Positions 1 through 13,994 of a DNA stretch of 64,000 nt are shown here, piece after piece. The position numbers and the translations under genes are program-made. The stretch is from Lyophyllum atratum (lineage: Eukaryota; Basidiomycota; Agaricomycetes; Agaricales; Lyophyllaceae): positions 62,001 to 126,000 of the forward strand of contig JACGCN010000002.1 in NCBI GenBank assembly GCA_014905825.1, in the 5' to 3' direction. Under the pieces are notes generated by a model that worked only from the letters and a program-made list of their open reading frames with translations, did no database searches and had not been told where the DNA came from. How positions within the stretch are numbered: position 1 is the first letter of the stretch; each line of letters begins with the position of its first letter.

Positions 1-114
1 AGAGAAGGACAACATTATTTAACTCATTATTTTTACAAGTGAAACCGTGAGAACAATTGGATAAGTGGGAAAAATGCTAACCGCGACTTTGTGTCGAGCT
101 CACTGTCGACGACG

Positions 115-2073
<1,959 letters not shown>

Positions 2074-3122
2074 GCACCCTCGCCCCTTCTTGTATTCCCA
2101 GGTGAGCCTATCTTTGCGCCGAATGAGCCTAAAAAGCTAACAGTTATCTCGAGATCTTGTATATTAGCCACAAAAATATCTTTCATAGATTTAGAACTAA
2201 TCCAGATTTCAATCATAAAGGGCACCGGGCTGTACATCGCTGCGCATAAATTATACTAATCTGCACAGGTCTCGCGTTGTGTTGGTTTCTTTCGGAGAAC
2301 CTTACATATGGAGAAAATGCCGAGTCTTCCAAACCCATCGGGAGTAGATGTTGCACGGTCGTGTCAATCCTAGGACCCCAGCCTTCCTTCGATTAGGCGA
2401 CGAAGACGTCGGTAAAGGCAGAGCAATGGAAGTGTCAACACTGTTATCTCACAGTCTCACAGGATACAGTTACCTCTGGCTTCTATCGCGAAAGACTATT
2501 CAATGGTCATCTCTTGCCGAAATACGTCCGCATTCTTCGTCTCCTTTGTTCGCTAATTCAGGCCGGATAACTAGTAGAAACCCTCCCAGTCGGTTTGGTT
2601 TCTACGCCACATATTACGGATGGTCATAGATGATATCATTTGGGCTGCTTCCAGGTCTGGGCTCGCTGTAGCTTCGCTGGGTTTCGCCCTTCGAATTGCT
2701 ATTACTGTGGGTTTGCTGTGAGTACCTGCCATTCCGTTGTTCCTGTCACGTTGATCAATTGAATGCCACACTCTAACAGCACAACAGATCCAAAAAATCG
2801 TTGTGGTTGTAGACGCCTCGTTGGCGCCAGGCACCATCTACACGTGGTAGAATTGTGAAGGCAGAGCTTGAAATCGTTTATGACTTGTGAAGAGATGTCT
2901 CTTCACACAAACTGTCACTGGCGAGTGTGCACCCCAGTCTCCACAGCAGCCCATGACGATAAAGTGATCACCCTGCATCACCCAAGCTTATTTACATTGT
3001 TTCTTTCGCAGCCAATTTCGCATACCTCGCCCTTTTCTGAACACATGATCAGAATTTGCTCGTGCCTGTGATGAGGTCCTTTATGTTCGCGGCATCGCAA
3101 AGCGTTCTCAGCGAAGTCTTTG
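2074..3122. other. Unassigned intergenic stretch
   Basis: About 1 kb downstream of RVB1. Only short open frames are present (for example 2348-2629 plus, 2571-2837 minus), without recognisable domains or a convincing splice series. It probably holds the RVB1 3' UTR and non-coding sequence; a small unrecognised gene cannot be excluded. Confidence 0.4.
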
Positions 3123-3445
3123 TCATTCCGACGCTTTCCGACAGAATACAGCTATGTCGCTTCGGAAGGCAGCTTTGGAGTCACGTTCTTCGTTGTCTTT
3201 GCGGATCTCGTGTGTCTTGTCCACTTTCGCGCAATTCTGCTGATCCATTTACTTTTATTGTCATGCGCAGCCCTGAAAGGGTATTCGTCACGGCGTTTCA
3301 AATCGACGCTGCGTGCCCGATCGCGACGAGTGACGGGCTTGAGAAGCACGGACAGGTCAGGGATCGCAGCTTTTGCCCCAAAGTGATCTAGCGCCCTCTC
3401 GAAGTGTCCCAGTTCGGGTCGAATGGGTTCTGGAAGCTCTAGCAT
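3123..3445 (-). CDS. Possible small protein of unknown function
   Basis: An ATG at 3445 opens a frame that splices in phase across one short intron (exons 3445-3253 and 3196-3123) to give about 88 residues, rich in charged residues. Seen: a GT donor (gtaaatgg) and an AG acceptor with matching phase. There is no recognised domain, signal peptide or membrane segment. It lies divergent to the DUF6593 gene with 168 bp between the start codons. It may be a real lineage-specific gene or a chance frame, and I hold it only weakly. Confidence 0.28.
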
Positions 3446-3613
3446 CAGAAGTCTTCAAGTGGAGTTGAGATCTTGGGTCATGGTTCTTTTATTTGTTTTT
3501 GCCTCCGTCCGGTGTACAGCCGGTCTTTTGGAAAACGTATAAAGGCTGCCTTGGCATCCACCGCGTTGAGACCCGACCCACACCGCCCGTCCCCCAGCCC
3601 CCCACGGTGCGCC

Positions 3614-4384
3614 ATGCCACCACCGCCGCCGTACATCCTGGAAGACCGCTCGGGATCTCTCACAAACACCGACTTTGACGATTTATACGATCGAATATTC
3701 TTTCGCGTCGCCCGGGTGCCCGATCGGTGCACCACGATGATCTACAGTATGAACATTCGCGGATCGCGCCACCGCGACTCGCTGCCGTTCAATCGGGAGC
3801 CCATCGTTTCCCTCGACTTCGCGCCCGATGAGCGGCTGGGGACGATCTCCTTCCTGCAAAAGCCGTATAATGTCTCGCTGCCGATGAATCGGTACCTCCG
3901 AAAAATAACTCTCTTTGGGAGGTCCGTCCTGTTCTCCTCATCCATTTAAGACCCTTTGATTCGCGGCTGACCCCTCCTCCTTTCCGCCTCCCCCAGTTCT
4001 CTTTTCCGAAAATTCGTCGCGTCAGACGGACGCGAATATAGATGGGGGCACCGTATATTCGAGGGACAGGAATGGTCTGTGAGTCGGCGCGGACCCCACC
4101 CACTGTGTTGAGATGTTTCTCTGACCGAGATCCCGGCGTAACGAGTGTACGACTGCGGACAACCATCTGGTTGCCCACTTCGACCTCAACCCGCCGAATG
4201 TGCGGCCCTACGACCCTCATGTATCAGGTAATTACCTTACAGTGTATGAACATTTCTTTCCTTTGACACTTGGTAAGCCTTGCCGTTCTTGATGCCTACC
4301 ATCATACAAGCTCACTACCTACGCATATTAGAATTGCTCGCGTCACTTACTATAATGCGACACATTGTACAGCACAATCTCTAA
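3614..4384 (+). CDS. DUF6593-domain protein
   Basis: Four exons (3614-3921, 3997-4078, 4146-4272, 4332-4384) join in phase to about 189 residues. Landmarks of this agaricomycete family are visible in order: an N-terminal strand region (SFLQKPYNVSLPMNRYLRK), the central ASDGREYRWGHR motif across exon 2, LVAHFDL in exon 3, SGNYLTVYE near its end, and the C-terminal helix with LTIMRHI in the last exon. No signal peptide or membrane segment is seen. The function of DUF6593 is unknown; the domain recurs in many paralogues in mushroom genomes. The exon 3 acceptor (taacgag) is weak, so that boundary is the least certain part. Confidence 0.72.
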
Positions 4385-4550
4385 GATTGCTTGGACCCTT
4401 GCTCTTCCCCATGTACCTAGTAGTATTATTGTAGTATCTCCGTTAGTCGACAAAAAAGAGTCTAGATGGCTGTCAATCTTGAAAACACGACCTTTTCGGG
4501 TTAGGGTTACCCAATCTTGCCTTGCAACTCTGATCATAGACGTCTCCCAA

Positions 4551-5396
4551 ATGTCAACACACCCGTTCGTGCAGACAGGAGAGCCCCTCAACGACTTTTT
4601 GCGGTCCTTCTGGCAGCGCCAGGTCGATGCAGCTGAGCAGGAAACCCCAGATTACCGCCACCCACCGCTCCCGCTGGCGAGGATAAAGAAAGTCATGAAG
4701 AGCGACCCGGACGTCAAGGTGAGTGTCGCCAAACGAATGACTATCGAACAACTCTAAGGCACCTCTTGCCAGATGATTGCAGCAGATGGTATGCACACCC
4801 AGCATACCTCATATTCACGCGTCTGAACCGTCGGTCGTCGCAGCTCCGATCCTCTTTTGCAAGGCTTGCGAAAGTAGGTCTCGCTGTTGACACCTCGTTT
4901 CCCAGGAACTGAAGCTCACTGATTGGTGCAGTCTTCATCTCGGAAATCACGGCGAGGGCCTTCATCGTCGCCGACGCCAACAAACGCCGTACACTCTCCC
5001 GCTCAGACATCGCAAAGGCGCTGAGCAAGTCCGACCAATTCGACTTCCTCATTGACATCGTCCCGAGAGACGACATACCCTTTGGCGCGACGGCTTCGGC
5101 TGGGAAGAAAGCAGGTCCGGGTATGAAGCAGGTGAGCCCTCATGAGCGCTGGCGTTTCTGTGTAGCCATTCTGACCTCGCCGTAGATCTCTGATACAAAT
5201 GCTGGAGAGTCTTCGACGAGTGGGCTGACGCTAGAAGCTGCGAACGGTGGTCCAGGCGGAAGCGGCGGCTCGCAAGTCTTGGAGCAGGTGAGCTTGAAGA
5301 TCTTGACCCCATAAGTTCTTGCACCAATTCTTACCCGTCTCACAGCTGGAATCGTTACTGAATTCTGGGCCAACGGATCGAGGGAATGTCTCATGA
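4551..5396 (+). CDS. HAP5: CCAAT-binding factor subunit C (NF-YC/Hap5)
   Basis: Six exons (4551-4718, 4773-4788, 4844-4873, 4932-5131, 5186-5287, 5346-5396) give 188 residues. The NF-YC histone fold is clear: LPLARIKKVMKSDPDV, then MIAAD, APILFCKACE, FISEITARAF, VADANKRRTL and DIAKALSKSDQFDFLIDIVPRDD. Known role: with Hap2 and Hap3 it forms the trimer that binds CCAAT promoter elements in the nucleus. The C-terminal tail is Gly/Ser-rich and short. Exons 2 (16 nt) and 3 (30 nt) are micro-exons inside the histone fold. Their phases match exactly, which supports the model. Confidence 0.93.
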
Positions 5397-5810
5397 CATT
5401 ATGGGGCGACCCACCCACTCTTCCCGTTTAGATACAGCGCTTTACCCACGGAGTCACAGGTCCCTAACATACATACCATGACGACCTTCACGGGAAGGTC
5501 TGGTGGTGGTTGAGGTCTTCTCAGATTTGAAACTACGCCCAAAAACAGCCCATTGCTTCCGCTTGGTTCCTGGAACCATTCCCTTTGCCATGCACGACAG
5601 TTGATCATGAGATCATCCTCGCAGATATCATTATATTCGATCTACATAACATGCTGTCTTTCCTGAACGACAGAGAAGTCCACAGCGACCGGCAAGAGCA
5701 GAGCACCTGAGCTTAAGCTGTTGAGCGGCTCCCCAGGGTTCAAACGATCATAGGCAGCACCGTCAGAACCATGAAATGGGAATCATAGCCAGATCCAGAC
5801 CGCACATCGA
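5397..5810. other. Convergent intergenic region HAP5/GRC3
   Basis: This 414-bp region lies between the 3' ends of the convergent HAP5 and GRC3 genes. No gene, repeat or RNA was recognised. It should contain both polyadenylation regions. Confidence 0.4.
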
Positions 5811-8266
5811 TCACATCTGACCCCTCCGCATCAAATTCCTCCTTACCCGTCTCCTCTCCCCTCCAAGGCCCCCACCCTTCCCCCACTGCAAATACGGCAC
5901 CCTCCCCCTCTCCACCCCCGCCACCTCCTCCCCATCACGAGACCTAAAGTCCAGCATGCCCCAAACCGGGAGATCCAGCTCGCCCTTGACCAGCACCCTG
6001 CTGACCCCCAGGAGGCGGGGCGGCAGCGGCGTGAGGACGTGCATCTGCGCGGAGCCGGGGGCGACGGAGCGGAGGAGGGCGAGGCCGTGGCACGTGGATG
6101 TTAAGGGGGAGGGCGCGGGGCTGCCCTGGGTGTACGGTATGGCGCCGATCTTCTGCTCGGTCGGTGGTATCGGGTCGTGGGCAAGATCAAGATCGAGGTC
6201 GAGCGTTCCAGGTTGACAGGTGACGAGACCGACGACGGCACCGTTGAGGACGCGCCCGATCTCGGAGGGCACGATGTCCTCCGACCCGGCGCCTGTAAGG
6301 AAGACCTTGTCAAACATGCGACTGGCGTCGACTTCGTAGGGCGGCTGCGCGACGAGGGGGAGGGAGGTTCGCCAGCCTGTCGCTGTGAGCTGTGGGAGCT
6401 CGTCCTCGCCTGGCGATGATGGGGCGGGGAAGATGGCGTGAAAGTACGACATGAGCGCGAGGGCGCGGTGGTCTGCGGCGGAGTAGTTCGTTGAGAGGAC
6501 GGAAGGCGGGATCGGCTGGAGCTTGTGCGTCTTGGCGGGCGACGACGACGAGGATGGGTATGGGTATTGGGTCTGCGATGGGGGAGTGGGGGCAAGGGCA
6601 GGCCAGGCGGGGTCGAACGGCGCTTGGATGTCGTAGACGTCGGTGGGTTCTGCCATGTCTTGGATTTTGAGGGTGAGGTCTGCGCCGAGGCCTTTGTTCC
6701 AGCCCATGGTGTTTATCACGAGGGGGATGGTGTCGGATATCCGTGTGTCGTCGTCGGGGATAGACCATGAGACGGCGGGGGTCTGGATATCGAGGCGGTA
6801 GGATTCGAGGAGGGATTGGATGGCGGCGAGGTAGTGCGAGGGGGAAGAGCGCGGGGTTGTTGCGCCGATGTAGTGGGCGAAGGTTGGGAGGGTTGGGTGG
6901 GTGAATGGGGGGCCTACGCGCGAGTATAAGTGAGTTATGATACGAGATGATGTAATGTTGACATACCGAACAATGTGCTCGAGACGACGTTGAGGGCCAC
7001 CATCCCACCGGGCGTGAATTCTGACTGCCCCAAGTCACATTCAAGATATGCGACCTTCTGGTACCTGATATGTCGTCTCAATATATGCATGCCAAGCGAA
7101 GGAGGTTGCACTCACCGAGTTAGCAGTGTATTCACGAGGGTCCTGGCAAACGTGCTTTTCCCCGACTTTTTGGGTCCCTTAACGAAATGTATAGGTGTCG
7201 CCATGCTCGTAGATGGAGACGCGAGCGCCCGCTCCCACGAAAATGGCAATTCGAAGGCCTGGACGTCCTTTGTATGCGTCGTTATCTATCACGTGACTTT
7301 AAAACTGGGAAGGAAGGCAAGAAGGACGGTATAGAATACCATGTGGACGCCGGACACTTGCAGCTCCGAGCTCGCAGCCGACTTCTGCCATCGGGAGGGC
7401 TCGAAAAAGCCATCGAAGACTCGGCAGATGTGACCTAGACCTTGGACGCCCGTATGAAGCTCCTGGAGGAGCACCAACGCGACCGGACTACCAATGAGGG
7501 AGTGCAAGGCCTGTGGAAGCTGGATTATGGAGGGAATCGAGGTCGTACCGTCCATGCCTTCCAACACAGGCAATGGCGACGAGCGGGGAGCGAATACGTG
7601 GTGACTTCTCAGCGAGGATTTAACAGTCACGCCGGAAAGTGTAATGGAACCCTGTAACACGGAAAACGCGTACGTGCCGAGGATGCAAAGGGTCTCCTCC
7701 GGGTTAAGAGCGACGAGCGTCGCATTCTGGTTTGTACCAGATTCCAGTCCCAAGGTCGACACTTCAGCCTCGCCGAGGAAGAACGTATTCTGGTTGGGCA
7801 TGGGGTGGAAGGTCGACAGGACGTCGGGGCTGGGTGATTTGAGGGGTGTGGGAGCGGTCGCGAGGATGCTGAAACGAACATCTCCGCCGTCGTCCTCATC
7901 CGACGAGTCGTTCAGGGGAACGCTTGGTGACCATCTGCGTTTACTCGTCGTAGGTTCTAGCGTGTCAGAGTCACTCGACAACGAGGCTTCTTCGTCTGAG
8001 TCGAGAACGATGACATCGCCCTGGTCGTGGAAAGAATCCTGTACTGGCTCGGCGAAGTATCTGGGTGCCTTGGCAAGCGTCCGCTTCTCCTTCTTTCTTT
8101 TTGGTTGGTTTGAGCTTGGAGCGGATGATTTCCGTTTGGAAGTAGGCTTAGTTGCAGACGGTAAGGCCGCCGGAGGTGGTGTAGGAGATTTTGGTTGGGT
8201 CACTGGGACAGCAGGTTCCTGACGAGCTGCCTGAGCCGCCTTTCGAGCAGCTACGGCGCTGAGCAT
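5811..8266 (-). CDS. GRC3: Polynucleotide 5'-hydroxyl kinase Grc3/NOL9
   Basis: Four exons read on the minus strand (8266-7340, 7267-7116, 7064-6967, 6913-5811) give about 759 residues. The N-terminal 100-130 residues are basic and Ser/Asp-rich, fitting a nuclear protein. Then come the N-terminal beta domain (LNPEETLCILGTYAFSVLQG), the P-loop GPKKSGKSTFARTLVN in exon 2, the YLECDLGQSEFTPGG metal/substrate motif in exon 3, and VINTMGWNKGLG at the start of the C-terminal region. Family knowledge: Grc3 phosphorylates the 5'-OH end made by Las1 during ITS2 removal, and acts in Pol I termination, in the nucleolus. The start at 8266 is the first ATG of the open frame. It is divergent with TSR2, another ribosome-biogenesis gene. 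Confidence 0.92.
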
Positions 8267-8514
8267 CGCTGGAAAGGAAATGACCTAGTAGAACGTAACA
8301 TAACGGCAGTTAGTGCATTTCCAACAATGAAATTCTAGCCACGCACTGTTTTCCAAGTTTTCAACGCGTCCCCGCCTCGGTATCCAACGCTGGTGTACGT
8401 TCACGATCAACCCGTGTCGTTGCTCACTTTTTTCTGATCGGCTGACAAATCACATATCTTATCTTATCTCTCACAACTCTCGGAATCATTTTTGAACTTT
8501 TCATTCCAACCACC
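8267..8514. promoter_or_regulatory. Shared bidirectional promoter of GRC3 and TSR2
   Basis: Only 248 bp separate the start codons of GRC3 (minus) and TSR2 (plus), so both promoters must lie here. Both products act in ribosome biogenesis, which suggests co-regulation (inference). I saw no clear TATA box. A run with tatctta repeats lies near 8453-8466. Confidence 0.6.
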
Positions 8515-9084
8515 ATGGACGTGCAGGCTGCCCCATCGCCGTCATCAGTACTCTTCGCCCGCGGGGTCATCGCGCGTCTGGCCGTCTGGTATACTCTCCG
8601 AATCGCTGTCCAAGAAGGCTGGGGCGGCCCCGGCGCAGCAGAAAAGCGAACATGGCTCGCAGGCGAAATCGTGGATGCGTTCGAAGGACAGGCGCAGACG
8701 CCCGACGACCAGTATATCGAGGAGCTGCTTTTGCAGATTATGGCGGATGAATATGAGGCGGTGCTGGAGGATGGAAGTGCGGAGAGTGTTGCGCAGGATA
8801 TCGTACGGATTTGGGAGGAGACGAGGGTTGGGAAGCAGGATAGCGTGCTGAAGTTCGAGGAACTGGCGGATAAGGTGAAGGGGAAGAAGGCGGAGTTTCA
8901 GCAGGCGCCGACGGATGAGGATGAGGAGTGGGAGGACGAGGACGAGGATGAATCGGGAGAGGACGATGGTGAAGATGAGGCACCGCAGCTGTTGCAGCCG
9001 GCCCAGAATCCACCGAGGAACGAGCCTGAAGTGGATGAGGATGGGTTCACGCTGGTGAAGGGCAAGGGAAAAGGAAGGAAATAA
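8515..9084 (+). CDS. TSR2: Pre-rRNA processing protein Tsr2
   Basis: An intronless 189-residue protein. The WGG domain of Tsr2 is visible: an N-terminal helix (FARGVIARLAVWYTLRIAV), EGWGGPGAAEKRTWL, and IEELLLQIMADEYEAVLEDGSAESVA. An acidic stretch follows (about residues 133-158) and then the conserved C-terminal VDEDGFTLVKGKGKGRK. Known role: Tsr2 chaperones ribosomal protein eS26/Rps26 and releases it from its importin before delivery to pre-40S particles; the acidic tail is part of this. The ATG at 8515 has a good purine context (accatgg). Confidence 0.93.
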   Translation: MDVQAAPSPSSVLFARGVIARLAVWYTLRIAVQEGWGGPGAAEKRTWLAGEIVDAFEGQAQTPDDQYIEELLLQIMADEYEAVLEDGSAESVAQDIVRIWEETRVGKQDSVLKFEELADKVKGKKAEFQQAPTDEDEEWEDEDEDESGEDDGEDEAPQLLQPAQNPPRNEPEVDEDGFTLVKGKGKGRK

Positions 9085-9363
9085 TGTATATCCCCATCTC
9101 ATCGTATAATTGGTGTCTAACGCCTATTTAGGTACTCACGACAGACTCTTATACCCTCGAAAAGCGTACTCTAGACTGGGTGGACACCATGTCATACGGA
9201 GACTTCGTTCTCTACTTCTAATTCCGGCTATGACTAGATGGGCGCACATACACATCTACATATCTAGACATTACCGGGGACACAACCAGCCCCGTTCTAT
9301 TCAAATACAATCGAAGCAACATACTACTACATACCGAATGATCAGAAAACATACCTTTCCAAC

Positions 9364-10015
9364 TCAAGCAAACACCACCACAACCTCCTCCTCCATCTCA
9401 GCCCTCCACCTCCGCCACAAATCCCGATACTTCGGCGTCCAATGATATTTCCGCCGAAAGACGACTTCATCAGCAAGCATGCGCGAGATCCTGAACATCT
9501 CCCTGCGCTCCCTATTACTGAAGTTCCGTCTGAGCTTTGCAGCCTGCTGTAGTGTCGGATGGACCTGCCGCCCATGCAAAAAAAGATCGTCAGTCCACAA
9601 TTCCTACACTTATTTTGAGGGCAAGATGGAGGAGGGAACGTACGGGGCCTGGGAAGACCATCCGATGCCATTTACAGAATGCCCTTGCGGATAGGTAATA
9701 TTCCCCCTCTTCCACCTTCCCACGAGGTTCGCGGTATAGAGGAAGGAGTGCGGGGGTGTACGATGTTATGAGTGGAATTTCCTTGATGAGCTTTGCATGT
9801 GCCCTGGCGCGCGCGCTGGTACTGTCCAGCCATCTTTGTGCTGGGATGGCAGAGGCCCAGTATCGCTGTTCTTCCTCGGGAGACGCGTATCGCGTATTGT
9901 CGTCGCGTCTGAGAGTTCTTGAAAGGAATCTACGGGTGCAGAGGAGGTGTCGAAGGCTGTGGGATGAGAGATCGATCAAACGTGGAACGATGAGGGGCGC
10001 GCTGACGAAAATCAA
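9364..10015 (-). CDS. Small basic protein with mitochondrial-type N-terminus
   Basis: Two exons (10015-9644 and 9603-9364) join in phase to give 203 residues. The N-terminus has hydrophobic and Arg/Ser-rich segments without acidic residues until about residue 38 (LCTRRFLSRTLRR), as in a mitochondrial presequence. The second exon encodes a conserved-looking basic helical region (LHGRQVHPTLQQAAKLRRNF, then KYRDLWRRWRAEMEEE). I do not recognise the family. Size and composition would suit a mitochondrial ribosomal or assembly protein, but that is inference. A second intron inside exon 1 (near 9660-9720) is possible and would shorten the protein. Confidence 0.6.
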
Positions 10016-11925
10016 GGCGAAGAATATACGGCAAAGCCGGACGCTAGTGAATGGGGTGGGCCCCTGGATACTGTTTTAAGTGGATGGCCTTGAAAATTGT
10101 CGTGACGTACGTGGAACGACCAGATGACTTTGAGCATGATAGTTCGAGACGATCAGGGTCGCAGAGTTCGTGTTCGTCCTTCCAGATCTGTATTAATCTG
10201 AAGGCGTGCTACTCAGACTCATGCATTGCCGACGAATCATTTCTTGGTACGTATTGCCGACACGAGGCAGGCATGAGGTGGACTGATCGTTATCGGCGGG
10301 CCTCGATATCAAGATAATGGGTCCATTGGTGCTGTCTTCGAATGCCTCGCTGCAAGGAAAAGACAACCGTGCAACGTCTCCAGGTCGAGATGAAAAGTTG
10401 AAGAAGGGCCATAACTGACGCTAGGTCGAGATGAGAAAAGAAGGGCTAGAACTGAGAATCGCGGAGGTGGTACGTTTTTCCGTGTTTGCCAAATTCCAAT
10501 TGTGCCCAAAAGGCTCCCCGATAGCATGAACATCGCATGATCGAAGACGTCCGTAGCTGTGTCCAACGTACACAGCATCATAAGATGAGGTTTATGCGGC
10601 TTGGAACGCGTTTTCGGGGCAAGACGTGTGTGGTTCGAGTCTGATAAGATGCTACAACAATCTTATCGCGCAGCACGTGGCGGCCAACTTCGGAGACCTG
10701 ACCATTCAGGATCAGAGTTCCGCCGGGGTCTCCTCGAACCATTTACACGCCTCGTCTCTACGGTAAACGTCTGCAAACTTGAGGTGCTTGGGATATTATG
10801 CGGATCTTCGAACATAGAGATGTCTAGCGGGGATAAAGTCTCGATAATCAAGAAATCGCCGGCCTTCGCAAATGTGAGTCGACTGTCGGTCATGACTGGG
10901 GGTCCTGAAGCAGCTGTAAAGTGGTCCAACCAGGGTGCAATGAAGGGTTCGTACAGCCATCCAAATTATCGAAGACCTCTGTCCCGACTCATCATCAGCT
11001 TGCGCAGTCCGTCGAAAAAAAGGGACGAGCCCGGCGGCTCCAGCGCCACAGCCCGCAAGTGCAATCTCCAGTTCTTCACCATTGATTTACATCCTGCCGC
11101 CGACAACGGTGTCCCTTATCCTCTCCTAGGGCTTTCTAGTTCCCCCAGCAACAACATCAAGATCACACTCCTAGGATGATCGTTCGAAAGTTCCAGCCTG
11201 CGGAGGCCGAGTCACGAGTGTTTCGCTCCTTTGTATACTCCATCTCGACGATCCAACAAAGTTCCACCATCTCTAAAACGAAATGATGCGACACGCCCTC
11301 ACTAGACTCAAACACCGCCTAAGACCCGCTGATCATCGTTCCCCTCATCGCGTTTCATAGGGATCCACTTGATAGTTACAATATGTACGCCTGGCAGTGC
11401 ATTCGATTCCGCAAACAATCGGATCGTAAGTACACGGCCATTTTAGCGTCTGTCATTTCGAGCTCATAGGAGAAATTTCAGAAACCCGTTCGACCTTGTG
11501 TAGGCGTGCGCTATACGTACATACTTAATTCAGTGGCATGTACAATTTGGATCAGCTTTCTCTACCGACGTGCAGTCTCTTCGAGACATCAACAACACGC
11601 AAAGATCTTGCATCACAGAACTCGGGCCCATGATTCCTACGTCAATGGTCTCAACTGGCATCCTGGCACTGCAGTTACGCTATCAGGTCATCAGATGTTC
11701 TTCCAGAGTTTCTGATCTGCACCGAATGCTCATCTACGACGTACCCCTATTGTAAATCAGTAATTTTTGCATGGCACGGCAAAACGTCTCATTTCTCTTA
11801 GTGCATACCATGTTTCTGGGATCTCCTAGCCGTCTCGATCACCGGGTGTAAGTTCTACTCACTCGCGATTAACATTGCACGCCGTTTATATGGGCTGCTT
11901 ATTTGAGCTCGCCTACCATGGCTTC
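10016..11925. other. Gene-poor stretch with a 192-codon open frame
   Basis: No gene recognised. An open frame at 10601-11179 (plus) is the longest. Its wording weakly recalls the C-terminal regions of agaricomycete F-box proteins, but no F-box or intact model is present. I treat the region as non-coding or decayed. Confidence 0.35.
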
Positions 11926-11936
11926 CAGATCAGTAT

Positions 11937-13994
11937 GGGCAGACAGAAAAAGCCGTGGCACTACCGTGCGCTACCGTGCACTCCGTGCACTGCCCTGCAC
12001 GGCTGCGCAGGTCCGTGGCACGGCCTTGTACTGGGTCCCTGCGATGCCGCGCGGTACGTTATGCTTGAAATTGCTGTAAAACGAGGCTCTATGATAAATC
12101 AGTCAGAGGACAACAGAATATGTTTATGATAAGTTTTGGCACAGTTCTGACAACAACGACGTCTGTACTATCCTTTAATCTACCAAACTTTCTGGGCTTG
12201 GTACTGCACATTCCCGGGAGTACACGGGGAGGCGCAGTACACGTCGGCGTGCTGGCGAAGTCGTGTTCAGCAGAGAGGTTAGACCCACGATTTCAGACCC
12301 ACGAGTCATTTCTAGCCAGTTTTTGGAAGAGGCTCTCTCGGGTGCCATCGACTCGCGGGTCCACTCGCTGTCGTGAAGCACCAGGCTGACGTTTCTGCTC
12401 TACAAGGCTATAAAGTGCATGTTAAAAACTGATATGAGAACACAGCAAAAAGCACGTCATGCCACCATCATATAACAGGCTAAGAGACGCACCGACCCTA
12501 TCAGCAATACTTGCGTCAAATCTGTCCGCCTCGATGTCAATTCGAGAGCCGGCGGCGGTTTGTGCAGGACTGGATGCTGTGCCTAGCGCATTATGTCACG
12601 ACAGAAAGCTCGGGTCGCGGCGCTCTACATAGTTCCCTAGATCTTACGCTACACCATCAGCCGACTGTTTAACTTTGGTGCAGAACCCACAACCACATAC
12701 CGTGCAGCTGCCGTGCACATACACGCAGCACCGTGAAGTGCCGTGCAAAGCCGTGCAAGCGCCGTGCAGTACCGTGCAGTACCGTGCAAGGCCGTGTGCA
12801 GGTGCCGTGCATGCGCCGTGCAAGTGCCGTGCGATTCCGTGCACCATTCCGCGGAAGGTGGCTTGAACTAGTGCGGGGTTCTTACTGGAGTAGATACCGT
12901 GGATGGCGGAAAAAACAGTGCAGAATCGTGCCTGTAAGGACGGATTGTCAAAGGAGCACTTCAATCCCAGATTTTATGGGTAGGTATGGCCTTACCTTGA
13001 TAAGATACCCTTCCCAGGATGTTCATGCTAGAAACCCGCTTGTGAACAACTCAACGAAGTTCAAACTTGTTGAAGCTTGAGTTGAGCTTGAGATGGCATG
13101 CCAGCCCCGCGCGCCTAGGCAATTCGGACTCCGAAAGCCGTGCCGCAAAGACACCACAAGCACCTCAGCACCTGCACGAAATTCAGAACGACTTTCGGTT
13201 ATACGATAACTTGCGCAAATCGTCGTGAATAGTGGAATACTGCGTTGAGTCTGGGTTAAAAGCTTAAATCCGAAATTTTCAGCCAGAATTCGGCGCGATG
13301 AATTAGAGATATAGAGCGTACCTGAGCTCAGGAATATCTTGTATGATAGATCGAGGGAAATGGTGGGGCGCGCACCAATAGGGTCCTGGGATCGAGTCTC
13401 CGTTGACGCGTCGCGAACATGAACCACTGTGTTGGCGCGTTGTTTACAAGTGTTTAGTACACCCCGTGTTGTGCTGGATTATGTAGCTTCTACATGCGGG
13501 ACGTATCTAATTTCTACATGTACATAGTCGTAAATGTGCATAGAAACGAATGGTGCATAAGCCAGAGCTTAGTGGTTGACCCCCCGGGCGTTATTGAGGC
13601 ATTGGTTGCCCAAACGAGGTGATCATGTGACCCATCCATGATCCAGGCGATTTTTCAAATTCCAAGTCTTCCCAAGTTCTCTACTATACTACTACTAGTA
13701 TGTGTCGGCCTTCGCGACTGTTTCGTGAGTGGCTCAGGATCAAATTTATATTCCAGAGCATCAATGAATTACCGTATGGTAATTATTACGGAACCTTTAT
13801 TTATGTTACATTATGTTACGTCTATTCTTTTTCGCCCCACTTTGAGCAGCATAGTTACCTGCCGAGCAGACCGCAATAACCCGCGAGACTCATCTGGACC
13901 GTGCACTCACCCTTGAGTACCGAGCAGTTCAGTGCCACGGCACGCACGGTAGCCACGGTACGCACGGTAGTGCCACGGTAAAAAACTGGTGCCC
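11937..13994. mobile_element. Non-autonomous Mutator-like element (2.06 kb)
   Basis: The ends are inverted repeats. The left end starts GGGCAGACAGAAAAAG followed by CCGTGGCACTACCGTGCG. The right end, read in reverse complement, starts GGGCACCAGTTTTTTA followed by the same 18 bases. The element is flanked by an 11-bp direct repeat, cagatcagtat (11926-11936 and 13995-14005), as a target-site duplication. No transposase frame is present. The terminal design (GGGCA, then 11 variable bases, then CCGTGGCA) matches the 6.9-kb element at 48316-55237, so that family could mobilise it (inference). Subterminal and internal arrays of ccgtgca-type motifs lie at 11955-12050, 12695-12850 and 13900-13980. 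Confidence 0.82.
12695..12850. repeat. Internal array of short gccgtgcaN motifs
   Basis: About 15 imperfect copies of a 7-10 bp motif of the type ccgtgca(a/g), in one orientation, inside the non-autonomous Mutator-like element. Related motifs lie next to both element ends. In Mutator-like elements such subterminal arrays are commonly transposase-binding sites; that role is inferred here. Confidence 0.7.

Noticed and set aside
6310..7044. A 244-codon Arg/His/Pro-rich minus-strand frame
   Set aside because: An out-of-frame reading through GRC3 exons and introns; the spliced GRC3 frame explains this DNA.
12695..12850. The regular short repeats as a CRISPR array
   Set aside because: Units are only 7-10 bp with no conserved longer repeat or spacers, in a fungal nuclear genome and inside a transposon.
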